From Aradus depressus (Eukaryota > Arthropoda > Insecta > Hemiptera > Aradidae): 64,000 nt of DNA. The DNA lies in the NCBI GenBank assembly GCA_963662175.1, contig OY759218.1:11524001-11588000 (forward strand), read 5' to 3'. How positions within the stretch are numbered: position 1 is the stretch's first letter; every line of letters starts with the position of its first letter. Below are positions 42,732-53,212 of this stretch, in pieces. The notes beneath the pieces were generated by a model. That model was not told the DNA's origin. It did no database searches and was given only the letters and a program-made list of their open reading frames with translations. A program made the translations under genes and the position numbers.

Positions 42732-42958
42732 CGTAGAGTCACTAACAATGTACTTCCCCAGCTCGATCTTCAGTCAGTTCCACTACCATTTTTTACCATC
42801 CTTTTTTGCCCTATTTGATTGAAAATGGAAATCGGAAGGGAATTTGTCTTACTTGTATTTATGAATCCACACAGAAATGTTTATTTCATCTAGATTTATT
42901 ATGAGTTTTGAAGTTAAGCTCTCCTCAATGGAGATATTTGAAAATGTATTTAGGTCCT
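42732..42958 (+). mobile_element. Family A, diverged 5' part
   Basis: 'agagtcactaacaatgtact' and 'tccccagctcgatcttcagt' then weakly conserved units. Confidence 0.55.
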
Positions 42959-42959
42959 G

Positions 42960-43190
42960 AAGACATGTATTCTTAATTATCGTCCGATTTCGGTCAAATC
43001 TAATCGGAACGAAGTTAACACATGTGACATCTTCATTTTTAATTTCAAGTTCATTTGTTGGAACTCACACGAAGTTCCAATCATATGCACTCATCATCGC
43101 GAAAATGGTCAAACGTAAAATTCAACATAAAACTCGATTCCGAATTTTCTCACTATTACAATACTTCCTTATACTAAAATTATATAATAG
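42960..43190 (+). mobile_element. Family C, 3' half
   Basis: 'cacatgtgacatcttcattt', 'catcatcgcgaaaatggtca', ending 'aatacttccttatactaaaa'. Confidence 0.7.
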
Positions 43191-43191
43191 A

Positions 43192-43482
43192 GGGCGCCTG
43201 TAGCTCAGTGGTATGCGTGCTTGCATACTGAGCTCAAGATCGTGGGTTCGAAACCCGGCCGAGGCCCTTAGTTTACTTTATCTGGGAGGTAAAATAAACT
43301 TAAGCACGCCTTACTTCGGATGGGACGTTAAACAATGGTCCCAAGCCTGTACGATGTCAATTACTTGACAAAACCCCTAGGTGAATAAATATTTAAGGTA
43401 GGCAAAATTTAGGACTTAATAAATAAAAATAGTAGGCGATATGACCTAGTAGTTAAAGCCCGGGCATTAGTCATAATAACTA
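43192..43482 (+). mobile_element. SINE-1, sense, internally deleted
   Basis: Head 'agggcgcctgtagctcagtg' with intact A box and B box (GGTTCGAAACC), core 'gatgggacgttaaacaatgg', tail 'gggcattagtcataataac'. About 40 bp near the 'ctctggtgg' region is lost. Confidence 0.9.
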
Positions 43483-43895
43483 ACTAAAAGAAAGTAAAAA
43501 TGATTAATAGTGTAAATTAATTAGCAAAAAAAAAATTATTTGTGTGGATTATGTCTTCCTGGTTTGATTCTTTCATTTTTTAAATGGCTAGGCACCCGAA
43601 AGGTAAGGAAGCTACTGCCTATCACTGTCCTTCGGGGACAATAAGCCTACATCTATTGTATGTTAAGAAGAGGTGCTATTGTCCGCACCAGGATGTGTTG
43701 TGTATATTCTAAATCAATTCTGTGGAGACGGGCTTATATCAAGGATGAAAAAACGCATAGAAAACTATTATGGCTAAATTCAAAATATCACACTTTAAAT
43801 AGCACCGATACTGTTAAAAAATTGTGCTATAGCAATGTTGTGCATGAACAAATTAAACTTCCTCAGCTACATACACGAAGTAGGTATAGGGAAAA
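43483..43895. other. Unassigned, one 80-codon open frame
   Basis: The + frame 43660-43908 (MLRRGAIVRTRMCCVYSKSI at its start) has fairly balanced composition but no motif that I recognise, and its end is A-rich microsatellite. It may be a decayed element frame. Confidence 0.3.
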
Positions 43896-43897
43896 TA

Positions 43898-43980
<83 letters not shown>

Positions 43981-43983
43981 ATA
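43896..43983. repeat. AAAT tetranucleotide microsatellite
   Basis: Uninterrupted (AAAT)n of about 22 units, abutting a family A hairpin end. The minus-strand LFIY-repeat frame across it is an artefact. Confidence 0.97.
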
Positions 43984-43986
43984 TAT

Positions 43987-44520
43987 ATTATTTTCCAAGC
44001 TATACGAAGTATAAGGGAAGTAATGTAATCGGATAGAAATTCGAAGTTGAGTTTTCACCTGAATCACCGGAATTACATGTTTTCCAACCACAAAATTTCA
44101 AAGATAAAAAAAAAATTTCTGTCTGTTTCTAATAACTCCCGATAGAATAAATATATTGACACGATATTAAATACATAAATATATCATATGTGTATCCAGA
44201 ACCCCGTGAGAACGACACCTATTATTTAAAACCAAATCGATCAAAAGAAAAGGGGAGATTTGACACAAAAACTCTAATAAATGCCTTTGTAATGTATCGA
44301 CATGAAATTTTGTATGCATATTGAAAACAAATAAAACAAACTTATTTTTGAAATATTGTCTATTCCACTAAAGATAACCGCGTTTCTCAACTTAGAAGTC
44401 ATATTGAAAACCCCAAAAGGACGACACCTATACATTTTCAGCGAAATCGGCCAAAGGGAAGGAAGATCAGAGAAGGGGAAGGGCTCAACTCAAAAACCCT
44501 AAGTTCATCGACGGTAATTC
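43987..44520 (-). mobile_element. Family A with 75-bp N-repeat insertion
   Basis: Hairpin end 'caagctatacgaagtataag' present. Two units. Between 'catattgaaaac' (44328) and a second 'atattgaaaac' (44400) sits a short piece matching repeat N ('gaaatattgtctatt'), a truncated insertion with an approximately 11-bp TSD. Confidence 0.75.
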
Positions 44521-44839
44521 AACAACGACCTTTTATTATTATTATTATTATTTATTTATTTTCCTTCATTTTAGTCTATGATTAGTGGTTGTTACTACGA
44601 AAATGGTAATTCAATTGTGATTCAAAAAAAAAATAATCATTGTTTCTTGAAAAGGTGTCAACAAGAATTTTTAGGTAAGGAAGAATAGAAAAAAATATGA
44701 AAAATTATTATTTTTTTCGGAATTGTTTTTACGTGCGATCATAATCGAAGCTAAAGCTTAGAACTAATAATTCTAAGGACTCAGGAAAAGCTCAAATCTT
44801 TCCAACCAAAGAACCCTAAAGCTCACTTCTCACAGAAAG

Positions 44840-44990
44840 TTTCATAATAAAACAAACTTTTTATTTGAAATATTGTCTATTCGAAAAAAAAAAATTGTTA
44901 TACAAAAACTACCGGTTTCGGCGTAACATCATCGTCAGGATTAGTTATAAATATAATAAGATCTAAAATTTAAGAAGAATATATGTACTA
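44840..44990 (-). repeat. Repeat N with hammerhead-like core
   Basis: 'aataaaacaaactttttatt' and 'tgaaatattgtctattcg', then complemented CTGACGA at 44932-44938, a decayed stem and GAAACCGGTAG. Probably another Penelope-type terminal sequence. Confidence 0.5.
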
Positions 44991-45009
44991 AGATCTAAGA
45001 TAATTAACT

Positions 45010-45565
45010 AAATCTGACGACTCCCATCTTTAAAAAACGAAGTCCGTTATCTAGTTCTTCTACTTGACAAACGACTAACTTGAAATCATCACACGAAACT
45101 GAAAACACGTTACAAACTGTTACTAAGACTACTAGATAAAAGATCTAAATTTACAATGAAAATAAAACGACTTATATACAACGCAGTGTTCAAACGTAAG
45201 CGGACTTATGGACTTGAACTCTGGGATTCTGCCCAGGCTTCCAATCCACAGAGCATTCAATCCCTTCAGAATCCTTCGTACAATAGCCATTGCTCCTCAT
45301 TACGTATCCAAATAACTCCCGATGACCTTAACGTACCTTTTGTTATTAAAGTTGCTAAATCCAAGTATAAAAAATGATGTTCCTCTCTCAGTTCCCAAAT
45401 AATCCTCTAGTCCCTACTCTCCATTCTGCCACACTTTCCCAACGACGGCTTAAGCGTCAATGGCATAGAGACCTCCTTAGCAGCAGCAATGGCAGTGATT
45501 AGTTACAAATGAGAGCAACTCAATGTCTAGAGAGTGACACCAATGGGTGATTTGTTCCAATGGAT
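45010..45565 (+). mobile_element. Jockey-like LINE (J), RT C-terminus
   Basis: 'aaaaaacgaagtccgttatc' and 'gacttatatacaacgcagtg' align with the copy at 33470-33670. The 45156 frame reads RLIYNAVFKRKRTYGLELWD. A continuous 3' UTR 'cagtgattagttacaaatga' gives the uninterrupted target site of the solo LTR at 33963. Confidence 0.8.
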
Positions 45566-46934
45566 AAACGAAATTAGTTTTTAATAATTTAGGTTTAATA
45601 TTGTACAGAATAAAATATTTATCTTAGTTATTCCTCGCGAGGATTGGGAAAGAAAATCAAATTTCTTTCCAAAATTTAAAAGTGACAAATTGCTCAAAAG
45701 AAAAAAACATATTTCTAGCGAAATAATGAAGTTTCAACTAGAAAATCATAAGAATGTTATTTCTCAAGGGGATTGAGGAAGAAAATCAAACGAAAATTAC
45801 AGGTAGAAAACTGCTCAAAAAACATTGGTCTAAGAAAATAAACAAGTTTCGACTGGAATACTATAAGAATGCGTCACTGTTTTGAACATTCTGAGCACAA
45901 CAGGCGATATATCAAACTGAGCTGATATCACGAAACAAAAAAAAAAAAAACTTTTCAATTAAGTAACATTTCTTAAACCAGTAATGAACACGAATAACAT
46001 GTTTATTTAATTTGTATCCGGTATCAACTATATTTTCTTTATTTTATCTTTGTATTCATTTATTAATTTAAGAACTCAATCAGGAATTTAAAAATATAAA
46101 CACATATTAAAAGAAACAACCACTTTTGTGTCCAAAACATTATCATAAAACTATTATCAGTTCTATTTTTTTTTTTTTTTTCAATATGTGGCTGTATATT
46201 TTGATGAGAAAATTTTTGTAATGTGTTGATTTGTTTTGGATAGTTTATTTTTTCTTCAATTGAATCAAAGCAAACAACACCAGAGTTACTATTTTTCGAT
46301 CATATAATACTAATAAATGTAAAAAATTATTTAAAAAATGATTATTCGTGTCTAACACTGCCGTAAATCTCATTACTGTCGGTTTTATAGTGTTTTTCGA
46401 GCATATATTTTAAACAAATTGTATTGTTTTATGTTTTGATAAGAAAGATTTGTGTGTTGGAGGGGAGCTTTGTGATAGTGTCAAAGGCTGGGAGAGGGGC
46501 TGATGTGAATGCCCTCCACCAGACCATCCACCATTGCATGCATGCCACTGGTCGGACCTCCTCTCTTCAAATTATCAACATTTTATTATATTCCTATTAA
46601 CTTTAAGGGCACTAATTGTTATTAAGCGTAAAATCTACTTACCAAATGTGGATCACAAACGAGAAGATTTGAGCACAGCGGGAATTTCTAGTTGCTTTTG
46701 TGTATTTTTTTTTTGGGGGTGCACAATTATTGCTAAAACTATCCGCCGGGCTCTGGTAATATTGACTTCAGATCGAGAGGGGTCGCAGTCCGTCTGGGGT
46801 CTTCGAGTGCCGAGGTGCGACTAACTTCCCAGTCCCCAAGACACAAGACTGGAAGAAGTGGTGGGGATATCCAACAAGTCCCACAACACCAACTAGGTTT
46901 CTTAGTCTATAGGCCGCCACCCAAAAATAAAATC
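45566..46934. other. Unassigned, with one diverged direct repeat
   Basis: Two roughly 120-bp units at about 45637-45755 and 45756-45880 share 'gaagaaaatcaaa', 'actgctcaaaa' and 'tataagaatg'. The GC-richer parts near 46450-46560 and 46750-46930 have no recognised family. Confidence 0.4.
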
Positions 46935-47045
46935 CGTGAATCATCGACAACTTCCCCAGTTCGAATTAAAATGTTTGCAATATACCAAGTATCCGCTCTC
47001 CCTCTAAACCCTCTTTTTCCATTGCCAGCTTTAACTGAAAACAGT
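46935..47045 (+). mobile_element. Family A, 5' end fragment
   Basis: 'gtgaatcatcgacaacttcc', 'ccagttcgaattaaaatg', 'tccgctctccctctaaaccc'. The following 470 bp to 47512 is AT-rich and unassigned. Confidence 0.6.
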
Positions 47046-47512
47046 TGTTTTATTTATGAATTTTGTGACAATATCGTCGACACAAATGCAAACTACTATA
47101 ATTGTGGCAAATCGAATCTGTATTCCCTTAAGAAGTTCGTAGAAGACCTTGATAAAGTTTCGAATATGTGCAATTTTTTAATATCGTCCTATGCTAATGT
47201 GACACAGTTATATTTTTGTTATTAGAGAGATATTATTATTACTTGACTATCGGCCCATGATGTTATGTCTTTTTAAAGGCTATAAAGCAGTTTTACCGAA
47301 TAATTATTTTTAATGAACGAAAAAGCACATTGGACACTCGACACAGCTTATATTTAGTTTTCATAGGCTCTTTGTAGTAAATGTGGCATATTCAATAAAG
47401 TAATTATAAATACCAAAAAAATTAAAATTAAATTACAAAATAACTATATAGAAAAAAAGAAAAAATATATAATATATGCTAAAAAATATATAATATATAA
47501 TTTATATATATA

Positions 47513-48509
47513 CCGGGTGATTCATTTAACCTGAAAAACAAGAATAAGTCGAAAAATAAGCTTTATCGAAAAAAATTGTTGAAACAAAAGTTGCAGGGTT
47601 TAAAGGGGGACATATAATGGTAATACGAAATTTAACCTCGAGTGGCGTTTTCAGGGTTAAATCAAGGGCAACTTCGATTTTTTTAATGGAAACCCATAGT
47701 TTTAATTGCATACTTGTATTCTACGTAAAAAAATACGTATCTTTTGTAGGAAAAGTTTTGTTTGAAAATGTCAATTTTTTATGGTTTTGAGAATTTAAAA
47801 ACGCAAATTTGATGCACAAAGAAATAAACATCGATTAAATTAAAATGAATGTTATTGTAACAAAGAATCAATATTATACACAAAATTTTGAAAACAAATT
47901 TTAATTGAATAATTTCACACCACTTATCAACAATTAATTATCATCTTAATAAATGTTCAAAATGATGTCCCTGAACTTCAATACATTATTCAACACATGT
48001 AATGAAACATTGCACCGTCTTTAATAAAGTTTTTCTGTCAATTTCTCGACATGCATTTCTGATTCTCTCTTTCATATTTTCAGTTGTAGTTGCCACATTT
48101 TTGTATTCTTGTTCTTTTAAATATCCCCATAGAAAAAAATCTGGCGAAGTTAAGTCCGGTGACCTAGCTGGCCAGTTTACTGGACCACCTCGACCAATCC
48201 ATCGGTTAGGATAGTCTCGTTTCTTATATTCTCAAAACCATAAAAAATTGACATTTTCAAACGAAACTTTTCCTACAAAAGATACGTATTTTTTTACGTA
48301 GAATACAAGTATGCAATTAAAACTATGGGTTCCTATTGAAAAAATCGAAGTTGCCGTTGATTTGACCCTGAAAACGCCATTCAAGGTTAAATTTCGTATT
48401 ACCATTATATGCCCCCTTTTAAACCCTGCAACTTTTGTTTGAACAATTTTTTTCGATAAAGCTTATTTTTCGATTTATTCTTGTTTTTCAGGTTAAATGA
48501 ATCACCCCG
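47513..48509 (-). mobile_element. Tc1/mariner-like element with very long TIRs
   Basis: Termini CCGGGTGATTCATTTAACCT and, complemented, CGGGGTGATTCATTTAACCT, each flanked by TA. The inverted repeats run about 288 bp (47513-47800 and 48226-48509) at high identity. The 425-bp centre encodes only a transposase C-terminal remnant on the minus strand. Long TIRs with a deleted centre fit a non-autonomous derivative. Confidence 0.88.
47985..48205 (-). pseudogene. DDE transposase C-terminal remnant
   Basis: Minus strand reads GPVNWPARSPDLTSPDFFLW then GYLKEQEYKN. The WPARSPDLxPxDFFLWG block contains one catalytic-triad aspartate and is common in insect Tc1/mariner-type proteins. The first two-thirds of the protein are absent. 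Confidence 0.88.
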
Positions 48510-48559
48510 TATATAACCTTGGATCCGTGCGGATCTACTAGCTCAAATCTACTCACTAT

Positions 48560-49585
48560 AAGTCGTATTTATATAATATATATATATATTTTGTAATTTT
48601 ATTTTAATTTTTTTGGTTTCTTGCGATACTACTGTAGTTTCTGGTTGTTTTTAATTTAGAATGACTTCCGAAAGTGATGGGAGGGATATCCCTCCCGACA
48701 TGGCAAATGGATGTGATACGGAGCTGAATATTTCTAATAGCAACCCAGAAGGAAGTGAAAAAGACATATTAATAAAGATGATGTTAGTAAACATTTTAAC
48801 CCCAGATCATACGAATATTTTGATGAAGGCCCATTTTATGTCTTCATTGAATCGAAATCCACAGATAAAAATATAGAAAAATAACATCCAATGGCTTTAG
48901 GCTCTCTTATTTATAAGGGCGTACCTGGAGTACAAAAACATATTCTAGAAATAAGATCTATCGGTCGAAACAGAGTGAAGGTGGAACTTGGTAATTACGA
49001 AAGTGCCAATCTACTTATCAAAACTGTAAATATTAATACAACTGTAAATAATTTGCTAGCCTATGCGCCTAATTTTATGTTACAGAAGAACGGCATTATT
49101 CGTGGAGTTTGTCAGGAACTATCAGACGAGGACATATTGAACCTTCTTAAAATCGAAAGATCTGTGCGTCACTGCAGTGTTGTAGGGGCTCGTAGACTTT
49201 TTAGGAAGGAAAATAAACAATTAGTTCCCACCCAGACGATTTTGTTAACGTTTAGAGGACAGGTTTTACCGGAAGTAGTTAGTATACTTTATGTGAGATG
49301 TGAAGTTATGCCCTACGTACCAAGAAACCAACAATGTTACAAGTGTCTTCGTTGGGGGCATGTCAATCGAAATTGTAAAAGTGCAGTAAGATGTTCGAAA
49401 TGTGGAGACGCTCATGACAAATAAGACTGTACATTGTACAGTCTTATCGTACAGTGTACAAGCTTCGTGTTGAAGTGTGTTCATTGTAATGGGGATCACC
49501 CCAGTATAGGCTACGATAATTGTCCTGAATCTTTTAAACAGAAGACTATAAGAAGTTTGATGGTACACGAAAACACCCTGAAGTA
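48560..49585 (+). pseudogene. LINE ORF1 (gag-like) with three zinc knuckles
   Basis: N-terminal part from ATG 48661 to a stop at 48876, then a frameshift into 48891-49424 and an in-frame TAA, continuing to 49585. The C-terminus has three CCHC-type knuckles: CYKCLRWGHVNRNC (from 49335), CSKCGDAH...C spanning the TAA, and CVHCNGDHPSIGYDNC. This is the ORF1 arrangement of Jockey/I-group LINEs, an RNA-binding protein. No EN/RT follows, because family C begins at 49597. One frameshift and one stop. Confidence 0.88.
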
Positions 49586-49596
49586 AAGTTATCAGG

Positions 49597-50070
49597 GGTC
49601 ATAGACAGGCATAATCGCGAAAATGGTCAAAACGGATTCAGGGGGCCTTCAAACGTGAAAATCCGTTGAAACCTCGATCTCGGATTTTCGCTTGATTATA
49701 TATAGATATAATAAAGTAATAAAATGAAATGAATAAATAAATACTTGAAAGTAGGAGTACAAAAATAATAATATTAGTACATACACTTTTTTATTTAATT
49801 TTAATTAAATAATTGATGAAGTAATGAATGTATAGGCACAACATTTTATGTAAGGATGGAAATTTCCTGAATAAAACTTCTATTGATTTTCAGAGAAATT
49901 GGAAGAAGAGAAAATAGAGTTTAGCGTGAGAGCGAAAACTTAATTAATTACAAGTAATTTGTGTGAGGAAGTATATTACCTCTGTGCTTGCTTACTGAGC
50001 TCTAGATCGCGGGTTCGTTTTATTTTTTCTGGGAGGTAAAATAAACTTATGCACGCCGTTCTTCGGATTT
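49597..50070 (+). repeat. Left arm of long inverted repeat
   Basis: Order: family C end ('gtgaaaatccgttgaaacct'), a LINE-like piece ('aaataaatacttgaaagtag'), family A ('cgtgagagcgaaaacttaat'), truncated SINE-1 ('gctctagatcgcgggttcg', 'ggaggtaaaataaacttatg'). The same order, inverted, is at 51520-52040 with only scattered differences and small indels. Confidence 0.9.
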
Positions 50071-50329
50071 TTCTTTTCATTCAGAACATTGTTTTCGTGA
50101 TTTTAGCTCGAAGCACTTCAATTTAATAGTTTTTTATCATATCTAGCTTGGAATATGAAACTTTGCGAGGCTTAATCTTAGTAAGTTCTTGCTCTTTCTC
50201 TAAACTCTTCTTATTTCCCTTGAAGTAACTGGCTAAACCTAATTTATCTCATTTGGATGAAAATCATAATTGAAAAGAATTCAATATATGGAATTTACTT
50301 ATATCTTTATAAATAACCTTTTTTTTTCA

Positions 50330-50482
50330 ATGATATAGAAAATATATACAAGTGTGCTAAGAGAGATAATAGCAATGTCAAGGGGGGAGAAATCACCCAG
50401 TGGTGACACTCTCTAGTCACTGAGTTGCTCTCATTTGTAACTATTCACTGTTACTGGTGCTGCCAAGGTCTCTAGGCCATAG
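50330..50482 (-). mobile_element. Jockey-like LINE (J), 3' end
   Basis: 'gagaaatcacccagtggtga', 'cactgttactggtgctgcca', 'aggtctctaggccat'. It lies in the spacer of the long inverted repeat. Confidence 0.78.
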
Positions 50483-50487
50483 AAATA

Positions 50488-50600
50488 AAAGACGTCTTAG
50501 AAGTGTTTTATTCTGACCAGAACCGGTTTTCGACGCAACAGCGTCATCATCAGTGGTTCATCCCACCGATACAGCACAGCGGTTAAAGGACAACTGGCTC
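50488..50600 (-). repeat. L repeat with hammerhead-like motif
   Basis: 'ataaaagacgtcttagaagt' and 'attctgaccagaaccggttt' match 22800-22880. Directly follows the J fragment. Confidence 0.6.
50516..50557 (-). ncRNA. Hammerhead-like motif, most complete in L family
   Basis: Minus strand: ACCA, CTGATGA, T, stem II GACGC-TGTT-GCGTC (perfect 5 bp), GAA, self-complementary AACCGGTT as stem III, C at the cleavage site, then TGGT pairing with ACCA as stem I. Every hammerhead part is present. The loopless stem III would favour a dimer, and the extra T before stem II is non-canonical. Confidence 0.6.
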
Positions 50601-50960
50601 TATGCTATTTTGCAGAAATCGCTCTTGACTTCAGCAAGTGCAAATATAAACTTTAAGCTAGATTATTTCATGTTTGTCTAGAATAATAATAAATAACATT
50701 TTTTTAGTTTGTCTAGAATTTTAAATCAGTTCATTTAGTTCCAAAAAATGTCAGAAAATCAGTATTTTTCATGTTCTAATTAGTAACACCTATTAAAATC
50801 GGTACGGTTGGTTGGTGTACCGTTAAGTTATTAGGTAATATATTTATATTAATTAATTAAGGACAATGTTACGCCATCTAATTAGGTGGTCCACTGCAAT
50901 GTTTCAAAATGTCCGGAGTTAACGTAAGGCGCCATACTTCGTGGAGTTGTTTGTTTGCTT
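50601..50960. other. Unassigned AT-rich stretch
   Basis: Contains 'gtttgtctagaat' twice (50673 and 50708). No gene recognised. Confidence 0.4.
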
Positions 50961-51185
50961 TTATGACTCATGGCTGGGTTTTAAATATGAGGTTATATCG
51001 CCTACTACCAGAGCGACTCTATTTTAAGAGTCTTCATTTTGCCTCAGGTTTAGTTACCTAAGGTAGGAAGGATCTTTACAAGTACCTGATATCGCAAAGG
51101 CAAGGAGCCATAACATCCCGAAGGACTACGTGCTCAAGTTTTTTTTTATTCACCTCCTAAATAAAAAACCTAAGCGCCCTCGGCG
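50961..51185 (-). mobile_element. SINE-1, subfamily 2, old
   Basis: 'ttatgactcatggctgggtt', 'ctcaggtttagttacctaag', 'aacatcccgaaggactacgt'. Heavily diverged, and the tRNA head is almost lost. A short family A 5' end (minus) follows at about 51240-51280. Confidence 0.75.
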
Positions 51186-51320
51186 TTAGCTGGAGGGTTT
51201 ACCGGAGGAGCGGAAACTTAGGTTATTTAAAAAAATCTGAGCTGGGGAAGTATACTGCCATTGATACACCGATTACTTTTTACCTTCCTTTAGCTGTAGT
51301 GTAATAAAGTTACATAGTTA

Positions 51321-51626
51321 CTATGACTCATGCCCGGGCTTTAATAACTAGGTCATATCGCCTACTACCAGAGCGCTCTTTCGTCACTGGTGCTCATGTC
51401 CACCTCTACTATGGGAAAAATACTAACTAAATTTTGCCTACCCTAAATTTTCATTCACTTAATGGTCTTTAACGAGTGCCTGCCATCGTACAGGCTCGAG
51501 AGCCATCGCTTAATGTCCCATCCGAAGGACGGCGTGCATAAGTATATTATAAAACTTATATAAAATAAACTAAAAGCCTCGGCCGGGTTACGAACCCGCG
51601 ATCTTGAGCTTAGTAAGTAAGCACAG
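51321..51626 (-). mobile_element. SINE-1, right-arm copy
   Basis: 'ctatgactcatgcccgggct' to 'gagcttagtaagtaagcaca'. Its head-side half is inside the right arm of the long inverted repeat; its tail-side half is not. Confidence 0.85.
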
Positions 51627-52040
51627 CAGGTAATATACTTCCCCACTCAAATTACTTGTAATTAAGTTTTCGCTCCCACGCTAAACTCTATTTTCTCTTC
51701 TGCCAATTTCTCTCAAAATCAATAGAAGTCTTATTCAGGAAATTTCAATCCTTATATAAAATGTTGTGTCTATACATTCATTAGTTCAGCAGTTATTTAA
51801 TTTAAATTAAATAAAAAAGTCTATCTACTATATTTACTAATATATTTTTTTTTGTACTCCTATTTTCAAGTATTTATTTATTCATTTCATTTTATTACTT
51901 TCTTATACCTATATATAAGGAAGTATTGTAATCTTGCGATAATCCGAGATCGAGGTTTCAACGGATTTTCACGTTTGAAGGTCCCCTGAATGCGTTGTGA
52001 CCATTTTCGCGATAATGTCTGTCTGTACATGTGTATGGGT
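51520..52040 (-). repeat. Right arm of long inverted repeat
   Basis: Inverted counterpart of 49597-50070. Contains the head half of SINE-1, family A 5' part (51627-51800, 'taatatacttccccactcaa'), the LINE-like piece and the family C end with its hairpin ('actttcttatacctatatat', 'aaggaagtattgtaatcttg'). The hairpin is better preserved here than in the left arm. Confidence 0.9.
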
Positions 52041-52275
52041 GTGGTTGCAAATTTGTGTGTTTCTACCGAAAAAAGGATTGTAGATATGCTTGAAATTTCG
52101 AATGAAGGTGTCACATATGCTAACTTAGATCTGATTTGATTTTGTCCGAAATCGGACGAAAATTAACAATCTTTTCAAGGAATAGTTGAAGAGAAAACAA
52201 ATATTTTATATGAAATACAATTTTTCGTAGGACACCGCTTTTCGAGATACATGTTTGAAAACCGTCCTATTTAGT
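51893..52275 (-). mobile_element. Family C, 3' half, good copy
   Basis: From the hairpin through 'gaaatcggacgaaaattaac' and 'ttttcgagatacatgtttga'. Its first part belongs to the inverted-repeat arm. Confidence 0.72.
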
Positions 52276-52344
52276 TCATTTTTTTAGTATTTTTTATTAT
52301 TGGTAGTTTGTATGAAAAATTATAAAAATGAAAAAGAAAAATAT

Positions 52345-52610
52345 ACATGATGTGGCCATTACAGGACTTTGTTATACCAACCGCGCTTACAGATCACTGT
52401 CTCTGCCCTTCCCCCTTCCCAAAATTATTTCATACTGGCCTTACTGGGTATAAGAATGTCACTCTCATGATTTCGCTGCACAATGAAACGCCAACTCATT
52501 ACTTTCATATAGGTACCAAGTATGAAATGATTTTGAGAAGGGTGAGAGGGAGAGAGAGTGATCTGTGAGCGTAATTTGTATAAGAAAGTCCAGTAATGGC
52601 CACATCACAT
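52345..52610. mobile_element. Foldback MITE M, copy 2
   Basis: 'tgatgtggccattacaggac' at left, 'gtccagtaatggccacatca' at right, with pairing continuing over more than 100 bp per arm ('cagatcactgtctctgccct' against 'agagagagtgatctgtgagc'). Non-coding. The TSD is unclear (possibly TA or ACA). Confidence 0.8.
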
Positions 52611-52636
52611 ACTTTTTTGATATTATTGTTATTGTT

Positions 52637-52875
52637 TGATTAAAGAGAGTTTGGCATAGAGATCTCCTGGTATGAAGTGATGTCATGAGGGTTCACCGCT
52701 GGCTGTTTTTCCTCTCTCAAGCCTTTCATGTCATATTTATTTTTATTATTTTATTTTATTTTTATTAATTTTGTATAGTACCTACATGTCAGCCCAGCCG
52801 CTGGTTGTGCATTTTTTACATAGTTGTGGCTTTAAACAAATAAATACAAAAAAATAATAATAATAAAAAAAAAAA
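52637..52875 (+). mobile_element. LINE 3'-end fragment with AAT tail
   Basis: 'ttggcatagagatctcctgg' resembles the end of the J reading frame ('tggcatagagacctcctt' at 45462). It ends 'ctttaaacaaataaatac' and AAT repeats. Confidence 0.6.
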
Positions 52876-52877
52876 AT

Positions 52878-53013
52878 ATTGTTATTACTAATCACATGTA
52901 TGTCCGACCCGAGTTAATAGCTGTTTATGTATAATTTTTAAGTTATCTTAATGTACATTTTTATGACGTATCCTATTACCATGTTTTGGTTTAGTGGAAA
53001 TAAATATTATTAT
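52878..53013 (+). mobile_element. LINE E, extreme 3' end
   Basis: 'attgttattactaatcacat', 'ttatgacgtatcctattacc', 'ggaaataaatattattatta'. It joins directly to family A at 'gggtttttgagttaacc'. Confidence 0.75.
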
Positions 53014-53212
53014 TAGGGTTTTTGAGTTAACCTTCTGGCCAATTTTCCTGAAAAACAATAGGTTACGCGATTTTGGATTCACTTATAGAATTTTGTGTCA
53101 ATTTATTCATTCTGTGGATTCAGGGAGTCGGGAAACATAATATTCCGGTGAAAACTATATAAATTTTTGATCAATTTCATAACTTTCCCTTCACATATAA
53201 TTGGGAAAGTAA
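53014..53212 (+). mobile_element. Family A, 3' part
   Basis: 'caatttattcattctgtgga', 'ttcagggagtcgggaaacat', ending 'tataattgggaaagtaaaa'. Confidence 0.72.

Noticed and set aside
43867..44091. Minus-strand frame with LFIY repeats
   Set aside because: Created by the (AAAT)n microsatellite and a family A end.
46815..47225. 136-codon + frame
   Set aside because: It crosses a family A fragment into AT-rich sequence; the N-terminal part overlaps repeat-like DNA and no domain is recognisable.
48002..48214. 70-codon + frame
   Set aside because: It is the antisense of the transposase remnant on the minus strand.
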